Notes: generated by a model from the letters alone, not told the origin. A stretch of 64,000 nt of DNA from Malus domestica (GCF_042453785.1 NC_091669.1:12040501-12104500); one strand, 5' to 3'; counted from the stretch's first letter, positions 34,782 to 46,883 are shown. Numbers and translations: made by a program.

Positions 34782-35104
34782 TTTATATGTCCAAGTGGAA
34801 GTGCCAACACAGTTGAATACGACTTTGCTTCAGAAGCCTACCGGAGAAGGGGTTGGTGCACGTTGACAAATGCAGTATCTTGTCGCGATTACTTCCCGTA
34901 AAGATGGTTCTTTTCATTTTACGTATCTTTCTCGTTCTTGTTCTTCTCACGACTAGGACGAGAATATTTCAGGCATTTTCTTTGAAGTCGTTTGTGTTCT
35001 TATGCTTGCTCCTGGAAGCCAGGTTTAGAGACGAAATTCATAACCTTATGGAGTATGACTGCCAGCTAAAGCTCATGGCGTTTTCTTCGTGTTTATTTTT
35101 ATGA

Positions 35105-35985
35105 ATTTTGATGATTTTCTATATTTTTTTCGCTGGTATTTTGGAGTAAATATGTCATCAAATTTGTTCTTTTTGTTATCTGAATTTGTTGCAACCATAT
35201 AACTTGTAAATATTTGAATTTATACCTGATTTTGATCTGGAAAATATCTTAAGTGCCTGCAATAAAGTTGTCTTTCCATTAGCCTAGACTGGAGAAAGCA
35301 ATAGAATCATCCTGCATGAGGGGAAATACTTGCGTTTCCCGATTCATTGTCTTCTATCTCTCTCGTCACGTGATCATTTTGCATTCAGATATAAATGAAA
35401 ATGTACTATACTAGTAATTACTTGTCATTCTTGTCATGAAAACGGAATTATCAGATTAATTTTATTGTTCCTTTGACCTTCCAATGTGTACGGTTACATC
35501 AACTCAAAATCAATCGGCAATGTTCTCCTTATTATTGAAACTATTATGCACGTATCAGGTAACGAGAGAGCATGTTTAGCGTTGAACTTAAAATGTGCAT
35601 AACTTATTCGGGTGCCATGCTAGAATGTTGATATCGAACGCAAAACCAGTTGATAAGAGGTAGGGACAATATTTTGAGTGATTAGTTATATCATAACGTA
35701 ATTGTAACACATTACGAGATATGCAAATTGAAAAGGTTATGACGCCCGTTACGTGTAATTCTTGAACAACATAAATTAAGGAAGAGTACAAAAATCAAGG
35801 GTTTCTCAATGGTATGCTATTAATGTATTGCAGAATTATCGTCAACTTAAACTATAGTATCACTATATAAGGCGATTTTAGCTTAGTTTGTTAAGAGCAC
35901 TCACCCTTCCACTTAAACTACCGAGTTCGATTTCTCTACTCAATATTGTTGTCAAAAAGTAACCGAAAAATAAAGAGCTTTAAAA
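35105..35985. other. Spacer between PP5 and the MAIN-like gene
   Basis: It holds the PP5 3' UTR and AT-rich sequence, with one tRNA-like SINE fragment at 35,875-35,960. No gene is seen. Confidence 0.5.
35875..35960 (+). mobile_element. tRNA-derived SINE fragment
   Basis: The sequence 'tagcttagtttgttaagagc' resembles a Pol III A box and 'gagttcgatttctc' a B box, spaced as in a tRNA-related SINE head. No anticodon-stem fold of a working tRNA is seen, and the body is missing or degraded. Confidence 0.5.
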
Positions 35986-35990
35986 TATAT

Positions 35991-36010
35991 TGGGCCCAAT
36001 ACCAGGCCCA
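35991..36010. promoter_or_regulatory. Site II-type TGGGCC/GGCCCA cluster
   Basis: TGGGCCCA at 35,991-35,998 and GGCCCA at 36,005-36,010 lie just upstream of the probable transcription start of the MAIN-like gene. Such motifs bind TCP factors in plant housekeeping promoters. Confidence 0.45.
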
Positions 36011-37598
36011 AACAAATTCATTTTTCGAGTTACCCAATATTAAGGTTGGGCTCGGGTTAGGGCAGTGAAACCCGCCCAAAATGAAGCCCTAGTAAGAAAA
36101 GAAAGAGAAAAATCAGTAGTTTGTGTTTTGTCATAGCTTCCATCGTCGTTTCGACTTTCGAGGACTTGAATTGCTTGCGTTCGTCGACCCAGCTCTCCGG
36201 CGTCGTTTTGGCTCGATTTGCATTTCAGGTTTGTTTATTTCCTCCTCACCATTTGCCCCCCCCCCCATAAAATCTCTTCCTTCTTTCTTCTAATCCGTCT
36301 AACCTTTCCCTTCTCAGCTCCCTGTTTGGTTTCCGAGAAAATTTAATTTTCCAACTTTCTCATGGAATTTTCCATCTCAAATTTCACCACCACCGTTTTC
36401 GGCTCACTTCAATTTCTGAGAAAATGAAAGTAAAACCAGCTGATAACATAACTGACACAGAATCTCGTTTGTTTTTTTCCTTGTATTTTCTCGGAAGCCA
36501 AACTGGGGGTTTTGATTTTGGTTGTGATTATGATTGAGGATTAGCTGTGTGTTTGGATTAAATAATAAGCTATGGTTTGCAGAGATTATAGCGTTATGGA
36601 TGTGAACTTTTGAATGTGGAGTGGATTTCTGTGGCAATTAAGCCCTGAATTGGATTAATTATTTTAATTGGGGGTTTTAATTAGGGTTTTGGGTGCTGTA
36701 TCTTAGTTGCTATAACTTTCGGATGGTAATTGAATTGGGAAGATAAATGAAGAAGGTAAGTGGAGCTTCAAGTCTTAGTGTTAGTGTATTAGCTGAGAGA
36801 AATTGATCTTGCCCGGTTGCACCATTGCTCGGTTCTTCGAAAAGTACAAGAGGAATTGAAATGCATTGTGGTGCGTGATGATGTTCATCTGAGCAAATTT
36901 AGGGTGCATGATGATGATTTGCCATTACGTCTCGCATTTTTGGTTTTTGGATAGGGAGAGGAAAAGGAAAGGAGGATTCTTGAAAGAGTTTATTCAAACG
37001 AAAAGCGTTTGAATGATGTCCTTGCTCTTTCATATAACATGTAGATGAGTGAATGTTTATGGGTAAAAGTTATTCATTTGTCATGAATTAAGAATGACAG
37101 TTCATGGGAAGAATTGTGATTGAAAAAGAGGACATATTCCAAAGAGCGTGCTTAGACCTTCTCGAATGAAAACAAACTGCGGTATGAGAGTTTCATTATG
37201 TTTTGATCTTTAAATTCTAGTACTCGACATATTGGAAATTGCAGGGATGACCGTAAATACAAGTCTCTTAATTTGACCCGAGTAGGTTTAGAATGCACAA
37301 AAAGGTTTCAATTCTAATGTAAATGAAGCTTTTTGTTTGCTGGTTCTTTCTGACTGCAACAGTTTTTGTATTTATTCTAACTTGTGGTCCAATTTACCTC
37401 ATTCCAATATGCTTGCAAAGCTTCCTGGAGCTGAAACTCATCGTTTTGTGTAAATTTGATACAAGTTAGAGGCAAACATAGAGTATAGTCGATTCCTTCT
37501 GTAATTTTGTCGTTACTGAGTTTAACTATCTATGATTATGAATTAAGATGCTGCTATGGAGCTAATACACTGGGTGATATTTTCTGTAGTTGGGAGTA

Positions 37599-40177
37599 AT
37601 GGAAATGATACTGGTGGACCCTTATGGGACGAATCCTGGACCAATTGATGGTTCAGTGCTTTATGATCAGGACAAGCATGTGTCTTCAGCAGTTTGGGAT
37701 GGACAGGTGCAGTGCACAATTTAATGAACCATATAAGGCTTTTTACCATTTCCTTCCGTTTTTTTTAATGAGCTATTTTTTCTGATCTGGATGATAACAC
37801 ATATTTTTAACTACCTACAGGAACGTGGTGCACTCAGATGTCATGAACACACTTCAAAGCTTGATCAATGGACACTCACGGAGAAACAGGTTGAGTTGGT
37901 AGAGAAGGCTGGATTTGGTTATTTAAGATGGATTCCGGCAATCAGTCTAGATAACCCACTCATTTCTGCACTAGTTGAAAGGTGGAGGAGAGAAACAAAC
38001 ACCTTTCACCTTAATGTTGGAGAAATGACGGTAACTCTTAAGGATGTCGCACTATTGCTCGGACTAGCAATTGATGGAGACCCTGTAATTGGTATAACAT
38101 ATACCACCTGCAACTCAGTATGTGACAGGTATCTCGGAAAAGTACCAGAATCTAGTTATACTAGTGGTGGAATGGTGAAGCTAAGCTGGTTGAAAGAGTT
38201 CTTTTCCCATTGTCCCAAAGATGCACCACTCGAAGTGATTGAATGTCATACCCGTGCATACCTCTTATATCTTGTTGGAAGTACAATATTTTCTACAACT
38301 ACGGGGAATAAAGTCCCTGTCATGTACCTTCCACTGTTCGAGAATTTTGACAATTGTGGGAGATATGCCTGGGGGGCAGCAGCATTGGCATTCTTGTACA
38401 GGGCACTGGGAAATGCCTCTCTGAGATCTCAAAGTACAATTAGTGGTTGTTTAACGCTACTACAGGTTATCTACATGTCTTTTTATTTCTTTTGTATTTT
38501 CTATTTTTTTTAGCAGTTCCTTTGGCTCTTATTTGCAGTTGCTTCTTGTTGATATCTTTTTTTTTATATTTCATTTCATATTTTTGCAGTGCTGGAGTTA
38601 CTTTCACCTAAATATTGGACGACCAAAGCTCAATACTGGTTCAATGCATGATCGTTTTCCTTTTGTGCTTAGCTGGAAGGGAAAGCAAAGTGGGCCAACA
38701 ACAAACCGTGATGTAGTGTTTTACCGTAAAGCTCTGGATTCCTTGAAACCATGTGATGTAAGTTTTTCCTTCTTCTTTCCATCGATAACTGAGTCAGCTG
38801 ATATGCTAGTTTTAATGTATGATTTTAAAACAAATTTGACATGGCGTTGGCTTATAGGTGGAGTGGCTTCCATATAGAACTATGGACAGTACAGTGATTC
38901 CAGAAGATATCAAGAGCAATCTGAATATAGGGAGGTCAAAAACAATGCTGATATGCTTTGACAAGGCAGAAAGGCATCTCCCAAACCGTTGCCTAAGGCA
39001 ATATGGCATGTCTCAGTCAATCCCAGAGGATGTACAGCGATGGGAGAGAAAAAGTCGCGGAGTTGATGGTGGGGTTGACTTGTCAGGGAAAATGGAGTCA
39101 GAGCTTAATGAATGGCTGGAGCGTCGATATCATATTGTTGAAGGTGATGATGGTGCAGATGAAAGTGATTATATGCTGTGGTACCTGAAAATTACACGTA
39201 AATTTATAGGGAGGCCCATATCTCTCTCATCTGAGTTTCAAATAACGGTAATATTGTATTGAATAAGTAAAATTATAATTTATTGGTTATTGTCAAGTGT
39301 GAGGATAAGGAGATGGTGCATTATCTTTAAATGATAACGTTATTAACTTTTGCAGAATGCTGGGTTGAGGGATATTGCACGCATAGCAGATACATTTGTA
39401 ACAGACGGGTTGGACCAAAAACAAGCTGATTCAATTGAAGAAATCAGAAGTATTGCGCATCAATGTTTGAGGGACCAGATTTGTGGTCCAGACATACCGT
39501 CACCCACCCCACAAAATGAATTTGGGAAAAGGATGAGAGGAAAGGAGAGGGTAAGAAGAAAAGGTATGGGAAAACGTTTGCGGAAGGATGATCCAGCACA
39601 ATATATTACTGCTAGTGAGGACGATCAATCCCAGTTTTGTGGTAGCAATGTCAGGGTTGAGCAGATACGTTTTCAGGATGTACACAGTGAAGATCATTCA
39701 CAGCTATATCATGTTGACAGTGAGGTCACTGCTTTGCATATGATCAACGGAGATGGTGAGGATGAGAATATGCAGCTATGCAGTGCCGACATGGGGTTTG
39801 ATCATTCAGAGCTAAGCCATGCTGCTGTGGAAGGTAATTCTGAGCTAATCCGTGCGGTTGTGAAGTTCGATGACACACAGCTTTTTGAAGCAACCGAAAA
39901 GATCGACTCACAGCTTCATGATGCCATAAATGAAGTCAAGGACTCACAACTGTCTGATTCAACTAAGGTAGTTGATACACAGATGTGCAATGCAACTAAG
40001 GTCATTGACTCACAGCTCCGTGGTGCACATGACGAGGTTGATGACTCAGAGCTTCCTCATGTTACGAGTGAGAGTGATCCACAAGCATCGAAAGTTGAAG
40101 CAGAGGTTGTTCCAGAGCCTTCTCTTGAAACTCCTCAGGACATTGCCCATCAGAGTAAATGTAGTGTCGTAGTATAA
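37599..40177 (+). CDS. Plant mobile domain protein, MAIN-like (MAIL2-type)
   Basis: Five coding exons join in frame to 710 residues: 37599-37706, 37821-38465, 38590-38757, 38858-39247, 39356-40177. The N-terminus MEMILVDPYGTNPGP is followed by a plant mobile domain of about 350 residues, with FGYLRWIPAISLDNPLISAL, VERWRRETNTFHL and GEMTVTLKDVALLLGL near residues 70-130. The domain is shared by MAIN and MAIN-like nuclear proteins, which keep transposons silent and support meristem cell survival, and by some transposons. Residues about 495-520 are basic (RMRGKERVRRKGMGKRLRK), a likely nuclear signal. The acidic C-terminus carries repeated (D/E)SQL-type motifs. A 5'-UTR intron (about 36,229-37,589) is likely. 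I favour the Arabidopsis At2g04865 (MAIL2) class; a domesticated transposon gene is the deeper origin. Confidence 0.85.
39640..40070 (+). repeat. Degenerate C-terminal repeats in the MAIN-like protein
   Basis: Within the last coding exon, units of about 14 residues recur: HSQLYHVDSE, DTQLFEATEKI, DSQLHDAINEV, DSQLSDSTKVV, DTQMCNATKVI, DSQLRGAHDEV, DSELPHVTSE. The pattern is D-(S/T)-(Q/E)-L, two or three variable residues, then an A/S/V-rich stretch ending in an acidic or valine residue. Confidence 0.8.
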
Positions 40178-41798
40178 TATAAAGCCGCCATCATGCAATT
40201 TTTCTGAGGTAATCCATTCACACGAGCAAAGACGTGTACTCTGATCTGATAATTCTTCGATCTTATTTGTACTATTTTCCGCTTGCATTTGTTCTATACC
40301 AGATGAACCTATAATTCCATTTTATTGTTTGACAGGCAGCGCGAGCGTAACTATAAGAATTACAAATATGCAGCTAGATTGGCAGTCTTGGGGAAGTAAG
40401 CTGGCAACAAGATGCTTCGGTTCGTGTTAATTATTCTACTGTTTTGTGCTGTAACAATTTTATGTCTGATCTATGTTTATAACGTCATCTTCGTCTTTAG
40501 GTTATCGATTATTCACTTTCGTTTCCAAATGTAAAGATTACTGGAAGTTGTGTCTGTTCAGGTACTGGAAATAATGTATAATTTCATGTATATTATGATC
40601 CCTCTGAAAATGTTGAAGTTTCGTTTTTTTGGCGTTGGGTTTTATTGTTTTTTATACAAGCGAATAGCGATAGTCGGGGAGGAAAATCGAACCCGAGATC
40701 TTGAGTGATAAATGCTTTTAACTGACGGAGCTACAAGTCTTTTGCCTATCTTGGGATGCTTTTATTTCTTGAAGAAAATATAGGGGACAAATGGGCCCTT
40801 AAATCTGAATCACAGAGGACCATTATTTAGGGTAGTTCATATTTTGATTAAAACCCTTTTGTATTTTTTTGGTCGAAAGTCTTGTGTAGTGTCAGGCAAC
40901 TAGCAAAACTCTTAACACTCCAATTTAGCCCTCGTGTGGGGTCTAGGATTCGGTTCAAATGGATAACTCGGTGTATTCAAGGTATGTTGAAGAAAGAAAT
41001 GAAAAACTCTGCCCAACTTAAATTAATGAAACTTATCCATTTTAGTTGTGTTAAAATGGTAGGATTATAAGGGATATGTTTTATTCATCAAACGGTTCTG
41101 TTTAAATCTCTTTTCTAATCCCTTCCGAAAAAGCAACCCCAAACGAAACTTTAAAGTTAAGTAAAATTTACTCTACCATATGGCGGTCTATATGAAAACT
41201 AAACACTCCAAAGTTTGGGTTCAGGGTTTAGTTTCAGAAACTTTTTTTTTTTAACTCCGCTAATCGTTAAGATTTGAACTCTGAACTTCTTCTAACAAAG
41301 TCGAAACTGGAAGGTGTGAGATGAAATTGTTATGTGCTTAGCTTTAGGCATTCATTAGCACAAGTTCAATGTTTTGTGCTGCTATGCGACACTGCCCTGG
41401 TTTGCACTTTCACGTCATGGTTTTCTGTGAAAACCATTGTTTAAGTTGAAGGCTTTTTGTTTATTAAACTCAACCGTTTACACCTGAATTTCATGTTGGG
41501 AGAGGACAAGACTCGCAATTAATTTCCTTATGTGGGGATACAATTCCAATGCAAACTATTTTTGTCGTTGAAAACCAAAAACTGAAAACTACTTTCTTAC
41601 ATTTTAAAATTTTGACCTTAAATTTTTATTTCTTAAAAATTAAAATTAAAAAAAAAAAAATTGAAAACGAAATAATTATCAAATTGCTTTGTTTCTTAAC
41701 AATAGGAAGACAAAATAGTGTGTGGGAAAAGTGAAACATGCCCCTTACAGGGTCCCTCGATATTTTGACCCTACCTTTGCTTTCAAATTATCAAATTC
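40178..41798. other. 3' UTR and spacer
   Basis: A possible 3'-UTR intron (GTAATC near 40,209 to an AG near 40,336) follows the MAIN-like stop. The rest is AT-rich spacer with a minus-strand SINE fragment at 40,650-40,740. No gene is seen. Confidence 0.45.
40650..40740 (-). mobile_element. tRNA-derived SINE fragment
   Basis: Read on the minus strand, a 'tagctccgtcagttaaaagc' A-box-like stretch and 'gggttcgattttcctcc' B-box-like stretch occur at tRNA-like spacing. Other features of an intact tRNA gene are absent. Confidence 0.5.
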
Positions 41799-41975
41799 AG
41801 ATTTGGATCCTCTCATGAGCAAAGGAGACAGAGTTTCCTGACCCAAATATACAGACCGTTAGATTTTGATTCAACGGTTATAATTATTATAATTTTTAAA
41901 AAGATTCTCTGTTTGTAGCCGTTGAATCAAAATCCAACCGTCCGTGTTTGGATGAAGAGGCTCGTCTCCAAATCC
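41799..41975. mobile_element. MITE with 9-bp target duplication (family 2, copy 2)
   Basis: Flanked by ATCAAATTC at 41,790-41,798 and 41,976-41,984. Ends AGATTTGGA and TCCAAATCC are inverted repeats, and the core 'ttataattattataa' with flanking 'gttgaatcaaaat' arms is shared with the MITE at 22,628. A 9-bp duplication suggests a Mutator-type origin for this family. Confidence 0.75.
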
Positions 41976-42073
41976 ATCAAATTCTTACTCATATTACTCA
42001 GATGTTATGATTCCCCCTTCCCCCATTGATTTTCACCACTCCTATCACTTCAATCACTAGTCCTCCAACTCAC

Positions 42074-42097
42074 CCTCTCTCTCTCTCTCTCTCTCTC
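42074..42097. repeat. (CT)n run in the RLP29 leader
   Basis: About 12 CT units some 45 bp upstream of the first in-frame ATG of the receptor-like protein. Confidence 0.85.
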
Positions 42098-42142
42098 GCA
42101 CTCACATAAAGTGAAAACCCCATCTAAAAACCAGACAACAAA

Positions 42143-43552
42143 ATGCTGCAACTCACCAAACCTCCTCCATACCTTGACACAATGTGCCTTCCCTTCTCAC
42201 TCTTTCTCCCTCCACTTCTTCTCTTCCTTCTCCTCTCTCTCCCTCCTTCAACCACCGCCGCCACCAATACCATGCTTCCATCTGAATCAGAAACCCTCTT
42301 CAAGATCATGGAATCCATGTCCTCTGATCAACCCTGGAGAATTTCTCACCCTACCCCTTGCCAAGCTTCCTCCTCCTGGCCCGGAATCGAGTGCAAAATC
42401 GGAAAAGACAATCGCCCCCATGTCTCCCGGCTAGATTTTGGCTCCCCACCAAACCCCTCCTGCAAAAAAACAGCCGCATTCCCTTCCCTAATCTTCTCCC
42501 TCCCATTTCTCCAATCTGCTTTCTTCTTCAACTGCTTCACTCACACAAAAACCACCCTCTCTGTTTCTCAAAACAGAGCATCCTCCCCTGCCTCCCTCCA
42601 GCAGCTCAGCCTCCGGTCCAACCCGGCACTCACCGGCCCAATCCCACCTCAAATTTCCTCCCTCAAGTCCCTTGAGATCCTCACATTGTCACAAAACCGC
42701 CTCTCTGGTCCGATCCCACCGGAGATTATCACCCTCCGGAGACTAATCCACCTTGATTTGAGCTACAACATGCTCACAGGCACCATCCCTCTTCAGCTGG
42801 GCAGTCTTAGAAACCTCCAAGGCCTTGATTTGAGCTACAATTCTCTCACAGGCTCCATCCCAGACACAATTGGTCAACTGGGTTTGCTGCAAAAAGTTGA
42901 CTTCAGCTCCAATCAACTCACAGGCTCCATCCCCAGTGGCGTCGAAAAGCTCGGTTTATTGGTTTTCATGGCCCTAAGCAACAACAGGTTAAGTGGGCAA
43001 TTTCCGAACGGATTGGAAAAGCTGCAGAACTTGCAGTATTTCATTTTAGACGGCAATCCAATGCACATTCCTCTGCCATTGGAGTTTGGTAAATTGGTGA
43101 AACTCCAAGAACTCAGGCTGGCTGATTCCGGCTACTCGGGCACTATCCCGGAATCCTTCTCCCAGCTCAAGAATCTAAGCACTCTGTCGCTGCAGAACAA
43201 CCGATTAACCGGCAAAATCCCGGTCGGGTTTGGGAGCCTCTCGCACATTTACCACATGAATCTGAGCAGGAACATGTTGGGGGGTGTTGTGCCTTTCAAT
43301 GCAAGTTTCCTCAAGAGGTTGGGGAGGAACTTGGATCTTAGTGGAAACCCAGGTCTCTGTCTGAGTTCCTCAGAAGCTCACGGTTCGAAAGTTGGGGTTA
43401 ATGTCTGTGGAAGCAGTGATCAGATTGCTTCACCAGCCTCGCCATCGAAGAATTCTCAAGCTCCTCTTCCATCTGGGATCTCCAAAAACCCATTTTTTCT
43501 GTTTGCTGTTTTGTGTGTTTGGAGATTGCATCATCAGATGCTTTTAGTGTGA
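42143..43552 (+). CDS. RLP29: Receptor-like protein 29 (LRR protein without kinase)
   Basis: A single-exon gene of 469 residues. A signal peptide lies near residues 14-40 (MCLPFSLFLPPLLLFLLLSL); the Met at 42,182 is an alternative start that places the signal at the N-terminus. A Cys-containing cap (PWRISHPTPCQ, SWPGIEC) is followed by about ten plant-type leucine-rich repeats from residue 150 to 400 (LTGSIPDTIGQLGLLQKVDF and similar). The end carries CGSS, a Ser/Pro stretch and a hydrophobic tail (NPFFLFAVLCVW), so a GPI or short membrane anchor is possible. There is no kinase domain. The order and the FFFNCFTH motif match Arabidopsis RLP29 (At2g42800, about 462 aa as I recall). It would act at the cell surface; its ligand is unknown to me. 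Confidence 0.92.
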   Translation: MLQLTKPPPYLDTMCLPFSLFLPPLLLFLLLSLPPSTTAATNTMLPSESETLFKIMESMSSDQPWRISHPTPCQASSSWPGIECKIGKDNRPHVSRLDFGSPPNPSCKKTAAFPSLIFSLPFLQSAFFFNCFTHTKTTLSVSQNRASSPASLQQLSLRSNPALTGPIPPQISSLKSLEILTLSQNRLSGPIPPEIITLRRLIHLDLSYNMLTGTIPLQLGSLRNLQGLDLSYNSLTGSIPDTIGQLGLLQKVDFSSNQLTGSIPSGVEKLGLLVFMALSNNRLSGQFPNGLEKLQNLQYFILDGNPMHIPLPLEFGKLVKLQELRLADSGYSGTIPESFSQLKNLSTLSLQNNRLTGKIPVGFGSLSHIYHMNLSRNMLGGVVPFNASFLKRLGRNLDLSGNPGLCLSSSEAHGSKVGVNVCGSSDQIASPASPSKNSQAPLPSGISKNPFFLFAVLCVWRLHHQMLLV

Positions 43553-43604
43553 TAAAGTATATTTGTGTTTAATTTAGTCTGATTTATTGGTGATTAGTAT
43601 AAAA

Positions 43605-43770
43605 TATTTTTAAAAGAAAACTAATAAAAATTGTTTAACAACTTTGAATTTTAAAGATAAGGACATAACAAAGAGTAAAATAAATAGTACCAAAATTGAT
43701 TTTTTAGTGTAAAAATACGGTTTTTCGTTAAAATGAACCGTATCCGGAGCTTTTCTTGAAAGTTTCCTAT
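43605..43770 (-). mobile_element. Short interspersed repeat common in Maleae (copy 2)
   Basis: Shares 'aaagataaggacataac', 'gattttttagtgtaaaaat' and the terminal part with the copy at 26,590-26,765. It lies just after the RLP29 stop and may contribute to its 3' UTR. Confidence 0.6.
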
Positions 43771-43844
43771 TTTTAATGGATATAAGATTTTATGGGGTTT
43801 GCAAGATTTGATGTGCGTATGGGGGATTTTTTTGACAATTTTAA

Positions 43845-43960
43845 CAAAACATTCCCGCTACTGTTCATTTTTAACGAAAAATCACATTTTTATTTTTTCC
43901 TAGTACTATTTACTACACCTTTATTTATAATTTTTCATTAAAATTTAAGTTTTATTGGAC
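43845..43960 (+). mobile_element. Short interspersed repeat common in Maleae (copy 3, opposite strand)
   Basis: 'ctgttcatttttaacgaaaa', 'cacatttttat' and 'actatttacta' are the complement-strand version of the two other copies. With 43,605-43,770 it forms a loose inverted pair about 75 bp apart. Confidence 0.5.
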
Positions 43961-44280
43961 TTTTTGTTAGTTTTTTTTTTTTTTGACAAATAGTAAGATA
44001 ATATATCAAATATGTAAATTACGGAAAAAATAATTCGAACTTGGATAGAGAAGGAGCACATTGCTTTAACACCAACTTGGCCAAACACATGTAAGCAACC
44101 TTCTTTTAATTTGTTTGAGAATTTTTCTTCTTACAAATTCAAATCATGTGGTTGATCTAGAATTTCTGGTGTAACGGGTATATTCTCATATTGGTATTTC
44201 TCTAATTATTACTTTATCGCGTGACACTAGCGAAATACAAAAATATACCTCACAAAAAGTTACAAAACCGATTATCCATT

Positions 44281-44455
44281 AGGAGAGATTTTTAAGTGTG
44301 ATCGGTACACATAGTGGTACATCACTTGTCATTATATAAATTATAAGATATATGTGTTAAAAAATTAATAACTTATAATATAAAATTTGTCACAAGTTAT
44401 ATAAACGTAGTATACCATCCGTATTCCGATCCTAATGAAAAATTTCCCATTAATT
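44281..44455. mobile_element. MITE-like repeat (family 3, copy 1)
   Basis: 'gtgtgatcggtacacatagtg' at the left and 'gtataccatccgtattccgatc' at the right form imperfect inverted ends around an AT-rich core with 'cattatataaattataagat'. It matches the element at 46,488-46,665 over most of its length. Confidence 0.6.
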
Positions 44456-44533
44456 AGAATCTCTGTGGTCTACAACTCTAGTCATAAAGCCAATCATGTC
44501 GTCAAATGTCCAGACGGTAGCTGAAAGCTTTAT

Positions 44534-44764
44534 GGACTTGGATTGTCTGCCCTCCAATTTCTGTGCCCTTCTCGTGCCCTCCTGTTTTTGTGATCACGGT
44601 TAAGTCACGTCAATATTTTCTATTACTATTTCTTTTTGTTTTATTATTTTTATAAAAAAATAATATAAAATATTGACGTGGCTTAACCGTGACCACACAA
44701 AACAGAAGGGTACGGAAAGGGCACCGAAATGGGAGGGCACGGGGAGGGCAGACAATCCAAGTCC
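44534..44764. mobile_element. MITE, 231 bp, with perfect 9-bp target duplication
   Basis: AAGCTTTAT lies on both sides (44,525-44,533 and 44,765-44,773). The termini GGACTTGGATTGTCTGCCCT and AGGGCAGACAATCCAAGTCC are perfect inverted repeats and the arms continue imperfectly for about 90 bp to a 'gacgt' pair around an AT-rich loop. The 9-bp duplication points to a Mutator-type MITE. Confidence 0.88.
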
Positions 44765-44774
44765 AAGCTTTATT

Positions 44775-46485
44775 CCCTTACTGGTTCCTTCTTTGATATT
44801 AGATGGACGAATCAATTATTTTCTGCAGCAGATGAACATAAGAAAAATCTCGATACATTTGAGATTAAAACCTTAATTATAATATTTAAGTGATTCAGAG
44901 GACACTGCCATTGGGAATTTGGAATAGCATTTTTCGTGTAATAAGCATGTTTATTTCTTTTCTTTGACAAAATTTTCAAACCCAACGCCTTCGGCTATGT
45001 TTACCAAGAAGCAAACTTCTTGACAGATGCCGCTTTCGACGGAGGCATTAACTTGTTATGGTCATGTGGTGCATAATTGTAATATTTAGATTAACTCTAT
45101 CTTTGATGAGGCTGCTCTTGCATGACAATATAAAGGATGCGTAAACATAAACGCTAAACAATTGGTAACTTAATACGATGTTAATTAATCGTCTACACTT
45201 GCTCCAGGATATTTTGCATAATCTGAACCGGCCATTTTATATGTATATGTTATCACTTAAAGATTATCCTCACAAAATTTCATTGAAATCAAATGACATT
45301 TACTTATCTAAATGGGTCATATCAAGTAGGCGAACACAATATTGTTGATAAACAAGGGAAATGTTCACAATAACAATTGTAGGGCTAGACAATTTCCGGT
45401 TGCAGTGAATTTTTGCAAAAATGATTTATGAGTAAGCGGTTCTATGATTCAGATCATGAAATACTTTGTAGAGCGGGCCCAAATAAGTGATTAATATTGT
45501 TTAAATTATTACTAACTGATTAACACTTAAACACTTGATACATACACACACACACACACACAACATATTGTTCTTCAATAATTCCATGGAAATATGCAGC
45601 TCCTGATTTTGACACTTTTGGGGATATTACCATTAGCAAGCAAGAGAGAGTATCATCTGACACTATATATGTTGGTTCGATTAAAGGTTTAATTTCTGGG
45701 GACCCGAACCAGAACCAGATAGATTTCTCTTTGAAGAGTAGACATCAATTTAAACCAGAACTTGTAAATTTCTACCACCCATACCAAATGTACAACAACA
45801 ATTCATGCTCAGTAAGAAAATAACAGAACCTGGTTAAATTTGTAAACTTCATCAAATAACGAAAGTGAAAATGAAATTACAGTGGCGGGGTGGGGTATTA
45901 TTTGTAGGACAATTGCCCCTGTGGAGGGAAGGTTGATGAAACAAGACCACCTGCTTGCAGAGAAGGACTAAATTGCAAAGGACACATGGCCCCTCTTAAT
46001 ATATGGATCCCACTATTCATTTTTCAACATTTGAAAAAAAAAACTTCCCTATTTGTAAATAGTGTCTTGGTACAACATTTACTATTTACTACTGCATGCT
46101 TAATAGTAAAGTGACCTAGCTATTTATTTACCCACCTCCCCCCTTCAATTTTGAATCCCATTGATTAGGGTATGTAGTTCTTGCTTCTCTGTATTTACAA
46201 GTTTGAATTCGTATAAGCAGAAATTTTACTATTCTCAGGTGTATAGCATAATAAAAAATGATGAAAATCTCTCGATATAGATTAGGACCTCACACTAATC
46301 TTTTTGTATATGTACTTTACTTGATAATCCAAGGGGAAAAGCTCAGTACAGTCCTCTATGCATGCGAGTAATTCTGAGGCGTACATATTTGCTAGAATAT
46401 GAACGTGCAACACAAAAGCAATTAGTTTCAAGTGATGGTGTTCAATTATGTTTTAAGCCGTCCCAAGGCAAAACTTCCCTTTCAA
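44775..46485. other. AT-rich spacer
   Basis: No gene seen. It contains a CA run near 45,545-45,562 and otherwise featureless AT-rich DNA. Confidence 0.5.
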
Positions 46486-46487
46486 AA

Positions 46488-46665
46488 GAGATTTTTCAGT
46501 GTGACCGGTATACGAGATGATATACCACCTGTCATTATACAAATGATGAAATATGTGTGCTAAAAAGTCAATAACTTAAAAAAAATAAAAAAATAAAAAA
46601 TTTCTACCACTCCTATAAAAACACGTGGTGTATCATCCATATTCCCGTCACAAAAAAAAAAAATT
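46488..46665. mobile_element. MITE-like repeat (family 3, copy 2)
   Basis: 'gtgtgaccggtatacgag' at the left and 'gtgtatcatccatattcccgtc' at the right are imperfect inverted ends. The centre carries A-runs. It is related to 44,281-44,455. Confidence 0.6.
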
Positions 46666-46883
46666 CTCGTGTAGGGGACGAATCCTAATAGCTAAAACCG
46701 TAATCCTAAGTAGTTCAATTTCATCATTGGCTTTGTGCCGCACAAAACGTTGATCAACGTTGATATATCTCACTGATAGTTGGCTAAGATAAAATAACAT
46801 ACGTTCAAATCAAATGATTATAAAAAATAAAAAAATAAAAAAAACAAAAGTAAACATGCAATCATTTAGTATTAGAGTGTACT

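Noticed and set aside
35875-35960. Possible tRNA gene
   Set aside because: Only A- and B-box-like words are present; the stems of a cloverleaf cannot be formed, so a SINE fragment is the better reading.
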